From Leptolyngbya sp. O-77 (GTDB lineage: Bacteria > Cyanobacteriota > Cyanobacteriia > Elainellales > Elainellaceae): a DNA stretch of 64,000 nt. The stretch covers positions 1-64,000 of the forward strand of contig NZ_AP017367.1 of NCBI RefSeq assembly GCF_001548395.1. Direction: 5' to 3'. How positions within the stretch are numbered: the first letter of the stretch is position 1; the number at the start of each line of letters is the position of its first letter. This document shows, one piece after another, positions 1-8,429 of the stretch. The notes beneath the pieces were generated by a model. That model searched no databases. It saw only the letters and a program-made list of their open reading frames with translations, and was not told the DNA's origin. A program made the position numbers and the translations under genes.

Positions 1-594
1 GCCCTCGGCACAGGAGGGAACCAGTCCTGGTGGTGGCGGTTCGGGATACAGGTCGCGGTAGTTGGGCCCGTCCTGGTAGTTAAACACCGTCGCCTGTCCC
101 TCAAACCGGAAGATAGAGCCGTAGACGTTGGGCTTGCCCGACAGCACGCAGGCATCGTTCACCAGGTAGCGGGTCGGGAAGTTGTCGGTGCCATCTACCA
201 CAATGTCGTAGGGTTCCATAATGCTCAGTGCATTCTCGGAACTGAGGCGGGTTTCGTAAAGATCCACCTGGCAGTAGGGGTTGATTTCCAAAATCCGGTT
301 TTTGGCGGACTGAATCTTGGGTTTGCCGACCCAAGAGGTGCCGTGGATCACCTGCCGTTGCAGGTTGGAGTGATCCACCACGTCAAAATCCACAATGCCG
401 ATGCGGCCAATACCCGCCGCCGCCAGATAGAGCAGCAGCGGCGAACCCAGCCCGCCCGTGCCGATGCAGAGGACGCTGGCCGCCTTCAGCCGTTTTTGCC
501 CCTCTACACCGACCTCCGGCAGGATCAGGTGTCTAGAATATCGTTCGTAGTCGTCTTTGGTTAACTGGATCTCGTCCAGATTGGGATTGAGCAT
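1..594 (-). CDS. moeB: MoeB/ThiF-type adenylyltransferase, 3' part outside window
   Basis: E1-like enzyme that adenylates the C-terminal glycine of a ubiquitin-like sulfur carrier (MoaD or ThiS type) in the cytoplasm, for molybdopterin or thiamine synthesis. The 198 codons visible run without a stop to the window edge. They show the family N-terminus with YSRHLILPEVG at residues 19-29, the nucleotide-binding glycine motif GTGGLGSP near 45-52, DFDVVDHSNLQRQ, and VDGTDNFPTRYLVND. Cyanobacterial MoeB proteins often carry a C-terminal rhodanese domain; whether this one does lies outside the window. The start is the ATG at 592-594, which matches family N-termini. The next gene upstream on this strand, 230 bp away, is a JAMM metalloprotease, a family often linked to E1-like and sulfur-carrier genes. 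MoeB and ThiF roles cannot be separated from sequence alone. Confidence 0.9.
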   Translation of the reverse strand, partial: MLNPNLDEIQLTKDDYERYSRHLILPEVGVEGQKRLKAASVLCIGTGGLGSPLLLYLAAAGIGRIGIVDFDVVDHSNLQRQVIHGTSWVGKPKIQSAKNRILEINPYCQVDLYETRLSSENALSIMEPYDIVVDGTDNFPTRYLVNDACVLSGKPNVYGSIFRFEGQATVFNYQDGPNYRDLYPEPPPPGLVPSCAEG

Positions 595-824
595 AGGGGT
601 TTGGGTATCAGGTTTTAGGGGTTAGGAGTTAGAACAGGATATTAAGGTTTTGGGGTAACGGAGTGATGAATCAGACGAGATGAGGGAGCGTTTGAGTTTG
701 CCTTCCTCATATCCGTTTCTGCTTAAAACTGATTCCATCGATTCGTTAGAATCTTTCCACCAGATTACGACTCCAATACTCCCAACCTTCCAACATCCCG
801 CCACACTTTATCTTGGCATCACAA

Positions 825-1316
825 TTATTCAGAACAGATGAGGGGTTCTGCCTGAAAGGTATGGTCTTGATCCAAGTTCCAGGATAGTAAATCTTGGGCA
901 CTGCCTTGGGAAACAGACACGATGATATAGGAATAGCGTGGCCAGGCGATCGCCCGATCGCACTCTGAGGGCACAGCGGGATGGTCGGGATGGGAGTGAT
1001 ACACGCCGATAATGTCGAGCTGGCGATCGCGCCCGTGTTTCATCGCGGCAAGCATTTCTTGGGGATCAATCCAGTAGCGATCGCGCTTGCTGTTTGCGAG
1101 TTGAGACTGGCTCAGCAGGTCTGAAATCAGCGCAGCGGCTTCTGGGTTCCAGGCATTTTCAGCCGCCCACAGTTCTACCACCGTCCGAATCGTTTCATCG
1201 CCTGTCGATGCCGTCTGTCCTAGCAGCAGCCCACAGCATTCTTGCGGGTAGGTTTGTTCGGCATGGGCGCGAATCGCCTGCCAGTGGGCTTTGGCTATAT
1301 GCAGCATCGGTTGCAA
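825..1316 (-). CDS. JAMM/Mov34 metallopeptidase (Mec-like)
   Basis: Predicted zinc peptidase of 163 residues from the JAB1/MPN+ (JAMM) family. The signature is complete: Glu26 in PQECCGLL, then HSHPDHPAVPSECD with His107, His109, Ser117 and Asp120 as metal ligands and catalytic residues. Short bacterial members such as Mec of Mycobacterium trim or release ubiquitin-like sulfur carriers (CysO), so a cytoplasmic role in sulfur-carrier maturation is likely but inferred. It lies upstream of and in the same direction as moeB, which supports that reading. No ubiquitin-like carrier gene is seen between them. The start is either Met1 (1316) or Met4 (1307). Full length for the family; no lesion seen. 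Confidence 0.85.
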   Translation of the reverse strand: MQPMLHIAKAHWQAIRAHAEQTYPQECCGLLLGQTASTGDETIRTVVELWAAENAWNPEAAALISDLLSQSQLANSKRDRYWIDPQEMLAAMKHGRDRQLDIIGVYHSHPDHPAVPSECDRAIAWPRYSYIIVSVSQGSAQDLLSWNLDQDHTFQAEPLICSE

Positions 1317-1655
1317 TGGGTTTAGGGATGGCTCAACCCAGCGTGTGGATACCTGCTGGTTTACAATTCGGCCTGTTTACAAATTGAAATAAATTAAGGG
1401 GCGATCGCCTACTTTACATTCCGATACAAAGCCATGAGCTTCCCTTCGGAAAAAGCCAGAATCTTTATCCACCCTTCTGTCTGGAATTCCATGATTTAAA
1501 TTGCAGCGATTCTAAAGAAAACCTGAGCCTATCAACTTACAAATAAATGTGAAGAACCTTAGCTGAATAGACTCAATGTAACTATTATGCAAAGAACGGG
1601 AAGGTTTTATGCCAACCCGTCTCATTTATCCATTCGCAATTCGATCGCATTTATT
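1317..1655 (+). promoter_or_regulatory. psbA upstream region with candidate -10 box
   Basis: This 339-bp spacer separates the divergent JAMM gene from psbA and holds no convincing gene. A TATTAT at 1583-1588 would place transcription start near 1594 and give a leader of about 60 nt, usual for cyanobacterial psbA. The matching -35 (TTAGCT, 18 bp upstream) is poor. The first 70 bp are GC-rich and hold one HIP1 octamer; the rest is AT-rich. The assignment is inference. Confidence 0.35.
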
Positions 1656-2740
<1,085 letters not shown>

Positions 2741-2795
2741 GGTTTGTTTCAATTCAGCTTTGCTAATTCAGCTTTGCTGAGTTTGAATTCATCAG

Positions 2796-2833
2796 ATTGG
2801 GATGGAGGAGTTCGCTCTTTCATCCCAATTTTT
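2796..2833 (+). terminator. Rho-independent terminator of psbA
   Basis: A perfect 9-bp stem, ATTGGGATG (2796-2804) with CATCCCAAT (2821-2829), has a 16-nt loop and is followed by a T run. It lies 56 bp after the psbA stop. Just before it a 14-bp unit is tandemly duplicated (2751-2778). Confidence 0.8.
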
Positions 2834-2859
2834 ATGGCGTTTTCGCAAATTTCAAGCGT

Positions 2860-2919
2860 TATAATTTGCAGGCTGAAAAGCTTGTGGCTTGGCGATCCCC
2901 GTTGCGGGATTGCCTTTTT
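2860..2919 (+). ncRNA. Candidate small RNA with its own -10 box and terminator
   Basis: A perfect TATAAT (2860-2865) is followed 25 bp later by a strong hairpin: GGCGATCCC (2891-2899) pairs with GGGATTGCC (2906-2914), one G-U pair, then TTTTT (2915-2919). Transcription from near 2872 would give an RNA of about 48 nt ending at the T run. The psbA terminator already lies upstream, so this second hairpin needs another explanation. No convincing -35 box is visible. It could instead be a second psbA terminator. Confidence 0.4.
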
Positions 2920-2999
2920 GTTGGTATTCTCAGGCGTTGTTTCAGTAGGTCTTAATTCTGTTTTAAGAATTTAGAGCAGAGTTGTTTGTTCGAGCTTCC

Positions 3000-3896
3000 A
3001 TGAACCCACGTATCCCAAAACGCTACACGCTGATGATTGCCTGCACCGGGCGATCGCCCCTCACAATCACCTTTCGCCCTGCCGCTGTGCTGACGACTCT
3101 AGCCGTGGTTGCAGCGATCCCCATCGTCGGAGTTGGCAAAGTTTTTTACAACTACACCCAGCGAAATCACTCTCTTACGGAGGAAAACTCGGCGCTGGCA
3201 GAGCAGGCAAAGGAAATCCTAGAGCAAGTCGAGGTGCTGGAGGCGCAGATTGGCGACTTGCAGCAGCGGGCCGGCATGGACGATGAGGGTGGCGGTGATG
3301 AGCCAGCGTCGGCGGGCGATCGCCCCCTGCGTCCTCCCGTTCGGCAGTCTGAAAGCAGCAACTTCCAGGGTGGACTCTCGCAGGCAGTGCCGCCAGAATT
3401 GATGCTGCAAGCAGCCCAGGCACAAATTCCTGGATTGCTTCAAAAGTTGCAGCAGCGGGTGCAGCCTGCGCTGGAAAAGACGCTGATCCGCGAAGACGCA
3501 CGCCCCAAGGGAGTTCCGCTAAAAGGGCGAGGCGTGGAGATTTCTTCTGAGTTTGGGCTACGACGCAACCCCTTTGGCGGCGGCTACGAGCTACACCAGG
3601 GGATGGACTTTACCGCAGCCTACGGCACGCCGATTCATGCAACGGCTCCGGGGCGAGTTGTGACGGCGGGTTGGTCGCAGGGCGGCTACGGCTACCACGT
3701 CATTGTCGATCATGGCTATGGTTATCGTACGCTCTATGCCCATATGACCAAGGTTGAGGTCGAGGCGGGGGAGAAAATCGAGCGCGATCGCCTTGTGGGT
3801 TACCTAGGCAGCACTGGACGCTCCAGTGGCCCCCACCTGCATTACGGGGTGTATTACAACGATCAGCCCATCGACCCCAAAGACTATCTGGAGTAG
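3000..3896 (+). CDS. Membrane-anchored M23 (LytM) peptidoglycan endopeptidase
   Basis: Predicted murein hydrolase of 298 residues. A basic N-terminus is followed by one membrane segment (about residues 25-45), a coiled coil (about 50-90, rich in Glu, Gln and Leu), a low-complexity linker and a C-terminal M23 domain (about 165-298). Zinc ligands are visible in HQGMD (His and Asp) and HLHYGVYY, with another His in YAHMTKVEVEAG. The catalytic domain should face the periplasm and cut peptide cross-links. The ATG at 3000 is preferred over the upstream TTG at 2982 because the basic segment then begins the protein. A bactofilin gene follows on the same strand after 225 bp. M23 peptidases and bactofilins are paired in several bacteria, where the bactofilin localises the hydrolase, so a role in cell shape is inferred. 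Confidence 0.88.
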   Translation: MNPRIPKRYTLMIACTGRSPLTITFRPAAVLTTLAVVAAIPIVGVGKVFYNYTQRNHSLTEENSALAEQAKEILEQVEVLEAQIGDLQQRAGMDDEGGGDEPASAGDRPLRPPVRQSESSNFQGGLSQAVPPELMLQAAQAQIPGLLQKLQQRVQPALEKTLIREDARPKGVPLKGRGVEISSEFGLRRNPFGGGYELHQGMDFTAAYGTPIHATAPGRVVTAGWSQGGYGYHVIVDHGYGYRTLYAHMTKVEVEAGEKIERDRLVGYLGSTGRSSGPHLHYGVYYNDQPIDPKDYLE

Positions 3897-4121
3897 GATT
3901 TAGCTGGAAGCAGCGCATCTACGTCTTAAACCACCGCGTCAGGGGTTCTTCGGGTATCTCTGGATGTCACGTTGACTTTCTCAATCAGCCAAACGTATCT
4001 GCTTAACGTATCTGCTTTGATAGTGCAAAGCCGGGTCTGCTGTAGAATTCTGCCTAGAGGAGTCAATTTATTTCGTGCAGAGTAGAGGGCCAACGCAACT
4101 CAGTTTGGGGGGTATTGAAAG

Positions 4122-4544
4122 ATGTTTTTTGCACGCAAGCCAGCGGTTTCATCAGGCTCATTGACCTATTTGGGTGAAAAATGTGAAGTCAATGGCGATA
4201 TTCACCTGGAAGGAAATCTGCGGGTAGATGGGATTGTCCACGGCAATGTAGAAGTGTTGGGCGATATGGAAGTGTCTCACACCGGGTTAGTCGAAGGGAT
4301 CGAGATTCACGCCCGCAATTTGATTATTCACGGCGTTGTCAAAGCGCGACTGCTGGTAGACGGCAAGCTGTCAGTTAGCAAAACCGCCCGCCTAGAAGGT
4401 GACGTAACGGCTGGCGCAATCGACATCGAAGGCGGCGCATTCTACACCGGGCACATGGCCACCACCGATGCCAAGTCCCTCCCTGGTACGGGACGCTTGC
4501 CAGAGTTGATTGGGCGAGAGCCGACGGGGGGACTTGGCGGCTAG
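4122..4544 (+). CDS. Bactofilin (polymer-forming cytoskeletal protein)
   Basis: Small beta-helical protein of 140 residues from the bactofilin/DUF583 family. The repeat pattern of the beta-helix runs from about residue 18 to 115, with phrases such as CEVNGDIHLEGNLRVDG, HGNVEVLGDMEV and ARLEGDVTAGAIDIEGGAF. Bactofilins polymerise without nucleotides at the inner membrane and scaffold cell-wall enzymes. The short N-terminal tail MFFARKPAVSSGSLTYLG fits a membrane-targeting segment. Its neighbour upstream is an M23 peptidase whose N-terminal anchor and coiled coil could contact it. In the 225-bp spacer a 13-bp unit (AACGTATCTGCTT) is tandemly duplicated at 3992-4017. The product is complete. Confidence 0.9.
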   Translation: MFFARKPAVSSGSLTYLGEKCEVNGDIHLEGNLRVDGIVHGNVEVLGDMEVSHTGLVEGIEIHARNLIIHGVVKARLLVDGKLSVSKTARLEGDVTAGAIDIEGGAFYTGHMATTDAKSLPGTGRLPELIGREPTGGLGG

Positions 4545-4586
4545 GGGCAGAGGGCGATCGCTCTATCGCTCCATCACCCCATTCCA

Positions 4587-6643
4587 TCACCCCGTTACCG
4601 TTCCCGTCAGGGGCGAGCTGGCGCTGGCGTAGCCTTTTACCGGGATGCGTCCCGACAGGTAGGCGATGCGCCCAGCCTGAGTGGCGAGTCCCATCGCGTA
4701 CCCCATGAGGACGGGATCTTGCGCCTGGGCGATCGCCGTATTGATCAGCAGCGCATCGGCTCCCATTTCCATCGCCTGAGCGGCCTCGCTGGGCGTGCCA
4801 ATGCCTGCGTCTACCACGACGGGCACGCTGGCGTTTTCGATGATGATTTGGATATTGGCCGCGTTGCGGATGCCCTGACCAGAGCCAATCGGAGAACCCA
4901 GCGGCATCACCGTCGCGCAGCCTGCCTCTTCTAGCCGTTTTGCCAGCAGCGGGTCGGCGTTGATATAGGGCAACACCGCAAAGCCTTCCTTCACCAGTTG
5001 CTCGGCGGCTTGCAGCGTGCCGATGGGGTCTGGCAGCAGATACTTGGCATCGGGAATCACTTCCAGCTTCACAAAGTTATTGTCCTCCTGCCCCAGCAGC
5101 TTGGCCATTTCGCGGCCTAGCCGCGCTACTCGAATCGCCTCTTCTGCCGTCTTACAGCCTGCGGTATTGGGCAACATCCACAGCGTTTTCCAATCCAGCG
5201 CCTCGCCCAAGCCTTCATGCCCTGGCGCGTTGGTCTGCACCCGGCGCACCGCCACCGTCACGATCTCGCTGCCGCTGGCGGCAATGCTGCGGCGCATCAG
5301 GTCGAAATTGGCGTATTTGCCTGTACCCGTCATTAACCGCGACCGAAACTCGCGTCCAGCAATGATCAGCGGCTTTGGGTCAGGCGTTGCCGCAGGCGAA
5401 AGGGGAGCTTCGGCGGAAATCGGGTCAGCAGGGGTGGCAGCTTGGATCATGGCAGCGGAATTTGAGGATGGGGGAGAGGCTTGGGAGGCAGATGGCTGGG
5501 GAACTGGAGCAGACCGCGAGCCAGCGACCGCTTGAAATCGCCGCCAAGAGAAGGCGGCCAGCAGCGGGTCAGCCTGCTGATGACACACCCAGTCGGCAAT
5601 CAGGCGGGCAGTCATCGGCGCGAGCAAAATGCCGTTGCGGTAGTGCCCAACGGCGAGGGTGAGGTTATCGCAGGGACTAGGGCCGAGGATAGGCATCTCG
5701 TCTGGCGTTGCGGGCCGAAAGCCCCACCAGGTTTCTTGAATCGGGAAGTGCTGGAGGGCAGGATAGACGGCGATCGCCCCTGCCAGCAGATCCCTCAACC
5801 CCGCAGGCGTGTTTCCAGGCATGAAGCCGACGGGTTCGCTGGTTGCCCCCACCACAATCCGCCCATCCCGCCGGGGCACAATATAGGCTCCGGGCGCATA
5901 TAGCACCTGCTGGAGTGGCAGTTCGGCCGTTGCGCTGGCCATTGCACTGGGGGGAACCGCAACCGAAAACATCTGCCCTTTGCGCGGCTGCACGGGCACG
6001 GGTAGCAGGGCCCGGCTCCAGGCTCCTGTCGCCAGGACATAGTGGGGCGATCGCCACAGTCCCGCACTCGTTTGCACGCCGACCACCTGCTCCCCGCGCT
6101 GCTCTAGCCCCAGCACCTCCACGCCTTCATGAATTTCTACGCCCAGCGACTCTGCCGCCAGCCGCAGCGTTAGCGTCAGCGCCCGATTATCCACCTGCCC
6201 ATCTTCCGCATACCACCAGCCCCCCACAACGCAGTCACCCAACCCCGGCTGAGCCAGGTGGATGGACGCAGTGTCGAGATAAGGGGGAGGAATGAGGAGA
6301 GGGCAGATGGGGCGCGTTGGCGTGGGGACGAACCCTCAATGCCGAGTTCTAGGGACAAAATGCCGCAGGGCCAGTAGCCTGTAGATTGTCCGGTCAAGTC
6401 TTCGAGTTTTTGCGTCCAGTCGGGATAGAGGGCGCGGCTTTGCAAACACAGATCGAGCATCGGCCCGTCGAGATGCTCGGCGCGGGGAGCGAGCATTCCA
6501 GCGGCGGCGTGGCTGGCGGCTTGTTTGAAATCGCGGCTAAGCAAGGTCACCGACACGCCCCGCAGCCTTAACTCTACGGCGATCGCCAGTCCAATAGCAC
6601 CGCCGCCAATAATCAGCACATCAGAGGCCGAGTTCATATCCAC
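4587..6643 (-). pseudogene. thiO/thiG: Bifunctional ThiO-ThiG (glycine oxidase plus thiazole synthase), frameshifted
   Basis: Thiamine pathway fusion. The N-terminal part is FAD-dependent glycine oxidase ThiO, which makes dehydroglycine: dinucleotide motif VLIIGGGAIGLAIAVELRLRG near residues 9-29. The C-terminal part is ThiG, which builds the thiazole phosphate: [14 protein letters not shown], the Schiff-base lysine in FVKLEVIPD, and [21 protein letters not shown] Pro/Ala-rich linker joins them, as in other cyanobacterial ThiO/ThiG fusions. The reading frame breaks between about 6290 and 6340. The first frame covers 6643 to about 6340, then ThiO resumes one frame away with [16 protein letters not shown]. 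The area is rich in short G runs (plus strand). One indel would restore a protein of about 680 residues. Error or true mutation cannot be told apart here. Confidence 0.88.
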
Positions 6644-6675
6644 AGCAGAGGGAAGGGATAAAACAGTCCACTACC

Positions 6676-7089
6676 CTACCATAGACCCCTTACAGGTGTC
6701 TGCGCTGGCGCGGCTGGGGCAGGTTGGGGCTGAAAGGTCGAGTCTGGTTGTGGAAAGCTGCCAGGATCAGGCGAGAAGCTAGCCTCACCGCCGACTGAGG
6801 TAGGAGCCTGCTGAACGGGGGTTTCTCCAGCAGGGGTTGTGGCTTCACCCCCAACCGCAGCAGGGCTGGGAGCAGGCTGGGTCTGCTGACTAGTGCGAAA
6901 GATATTGGGAAGCCTCGGTAGCGAGAGGGTCGCAGAGGGATTCCTGACCGCATTGGAGAGCAATAGCGTGGCAATCACCCCCAGCACTGCAAACGCAATC
7001 AGCCGCACCGCCCCGGTTGCCAGCGTGTTGATCAGGGCACCCAACACCAGGATGATAAGAATGAAACCCACGATAGAGATTGTATTCAT
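6676..7089 (-). CDS. Small membrane protein, paralogue of the 7226-7684 gene
   Basis: Unknown function, 137 residues. Two predicted membrane helices fill residues 5-50 (FILIILVLGALINTLATGAV and LIAFAVLGVIATLLLSNAV), followed by a Pro/Gln/Ala-rich soluble tail ending in PVRGLW. The same plan and a near-identical end (PVRALW) occur in the next gene upstream, so the two look like a tandem duplication. It starts 32 bp upstream of the thiO/thiG start on the same strand and may share its transcript. I recognise no named family. Confidence 0.65.
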   Translation of the reverse strand: MNTISIVGFILIILVLGALINTLATGAVRLIAFAVLGVIATLLLSNAVRNPSATLSLPRLPNIFRTSQQTQPAPSPAAVGGEATTPAGETPVQQAPTSVGGEASFSPDPGSFPQPDSTFQPQPAPAAPAQTPVRGLW

Positions 7090-7225
7090 GCAGTTAGCCC
7101 CCTCTAGATTTCACTCGACATACTCGACATAATTGTGCTGCGTTCCTATCTCGCTTTCTCAAGTCTATGCCGGACGACTGGCTTTCGATAGCTTGCGGCA
7201 TTACGTCAGCCTCAATTTTGTCGAA

Positions 7226-7684
7226 TCACCACAGCGCTCGAACCGGGCCGCGGCCGTCGTCGTAATAGTAGGTTCCGTCGTAGTAATAGCCGTCGCCATA
7301 ATAGACCCCGGACGGCCCCCCCGTGCCATCGTAGATGGGGCCATCGCCATAGATGGGGCCATCGCCGTAGATGGGCCCGCCTGTGTTCTGGTTGCTGCGA
7401 CTGGGAACCTGATTGGTCGTTTGGGGAACGGTTTGGGGATTAATTCGAGTCCGGGTTGAGGGCAGGTTAGCAGGAGCCTGAGCCGCAGGAGGCTGGTCTC
7501 GCGTTGGACGCAGGGATGGTGGCGTAAACGAGATGGGCCAGCGGGTCTGGAAAATCGTCAGCGCAAAAAACACTAGCAGCCCAAAGCCTAGGTAGCGATA
7601 CCAGTCTTTGGCCAAGATGTTGACCAAGGCACCCAGGATGAGGAAGGCAATGATGAATCCGAGAAACTCAGCGGTTAGTACCAT
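7226..7684 (-). CDS. Small membrane protein with Gly/Tyr/Asp-rich tail
   Basis: Unknown function, 152 residues. Two helices (about residues 7-25 and 30-47, with LGFIIAFLILGALVNILAKD) precede a Pro/Thr-rich linker and a tail of repeats GDGPIYGDGPIYDG and GDGYYYDGTYYYDDGRG, ending PVRALW. The helix arrangement and end match the 6676-7089 protein. Its start codon lies inside the last codons of the upstream ferredoxin-like gene (10-bp overlap), which suggests translational coupling. The repeats come from a short tandem duplication in the DNA. The role is not known. Confidence 0.65.
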   Translation of the reverse strand: MVLTAEFLGFIIAFLILGALVNILAKDWYRYLGFGLLVFFALTIFQTRWPISFTPPSLRPTRDQPPAAQAPANLPSTRTRINPQTVPQTTNQVPSRSNQNTGGPIYGDGPIYGDGPIYDGTGGPSGVYYGDGYYYDGTYYYDDGRGPVRALW

Positions 7685-8130
7685 GACCTGCTCCCAGAAC
7701 TAGCCCCTTGGACGCGCCCTCTAATATCAAAAGGGGCGATATCCAAAGGGGCGATCGCCATCCAAAACCCGTCATCCTTCACGCGCAAACTGCCCAAATC
7801 CTCAGTCTGACAAGCCAACCGCCAATTCTTCGTGAGAGAATGGAGAGATGGCAATGCATCCCTCCGCTCCTGCCAACCCCAGAGCCAGCTTGCCTTGCAT
7901 AGCTGCCCAGCACAGGTGCCGCAATTGCCTGGTTTGCAACGGTTGTTCAAACGGTTGATCAAACTTCTGACCAGACTGAACCGATTGTTAAGCAGGTCAA
8001 TCCCCTGCTGTATTAGGATCTGACAGAGAAGGGTTCCTTCTCCGCCTTCAAACGATTGTCCTGGAGCCTGGACGGGTAGCATAGGCTGGGCACTGGGAGG
8101 CAATGGTATAGAGAAATTGGGATAAATCAA
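7675..8130 (-). CDS. [2Fe-2S] ferredoxin-like protein with an insertion before the cluster loop
   Basis: A 151-residue protein that resembles plant-type [2Fe-2S] ferredoxins. Four cysteines fit the cluster pattern: Cys65, Cys70 and Cys73 in CKPGNCGTC (C-x4-C-x2-C), and Cys107 in LACQT, followed by LGSLRV. The strand before the loop, LLCQILIQQGIDL, also fits the fold. Between GIDLLNNR and CKPGNCGTC are 14 extra residues, FSLVRSLINRLNNR, that echo the flanking sequence and look like an in-frame partial duplication. The long Trp-rich stretch between Cys73 and Cys107 is also unusual. Met17 (8082) is another possible start. A function in electron transfer is inferred; the insertion may affect cluster binding. 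It heads a leftward cluster with two small membrane proteins. Confidence 0.55.
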   Translation of the reverse strand: MIYPNFSIPLPPSAQPMLPVQAPGQSFEGGEGTLLCQILIQQGIDLLNNRFSLVRSLINRLNNRCKPGNCGTCAGQLCKASWLWGWQERRDALPSLHSLTKNWRLACQTEDLGSLRVKDDGFWMAIAPLDIAPFDIRGRVQGASSGSRSWY

Positions 8131-8429
8131 CCTGATGACACCCCAAGATTGAGGTCTAAGGTTATTGTTTAGGGAACTGTGCTAAGGCGCTATCTAGGGC
8201 ACTGTCTAAGGCACTGAAAATCTACAAATCTGCAAAATTAGCCGAATAAAACTAGCCGAATACACGAATACTGAAATACATTTGTCCATCTGAACTTTAA
8301 CATTCCTTTTTAGCTTGCATTCACCTCCCCAAGAGCGTCTTTATGAAAAATCTTTTTAAGCCTTTGGGAAACGCAAGGTTTATCCTTCCCAAATCCTAAA
8401 TTCCTATCCTCTAACCCTTGAAATTCTCG
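8131..8429. other. Divergent spacer between ferredoxin-like gene and cimA
   Basis: About 300 bp, AT-rich near cimA. Imperfect repeats of GGCACTG and CTAAGGC occur at 8170-8220. No gene, terminator or clear promoter is seen. Confidence 0.5.

Noticed and set aside
622..804. 60-codon open frame between moeB and the JAMM gene
   Set aside because: Unusual composition, no ribosome site and no similarity that I recognise.
2744..2974. 76-codon open frame after psbA
   Set aside because: It runs through two terminator-like hairpins and a tandem duplication, so it is not a gene.
5017..5535. 172-codon rightward frame inside thiO/thiG
   Set aside because: Antisense shadow of ThiG; the leftward frame has clear homology.
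7335..7390. Short repeats that could look like a CRISPR or VNTR
   Set aside because: They are coding repeats (GDGPIY) in the membrane-protein gene and have no spacers.
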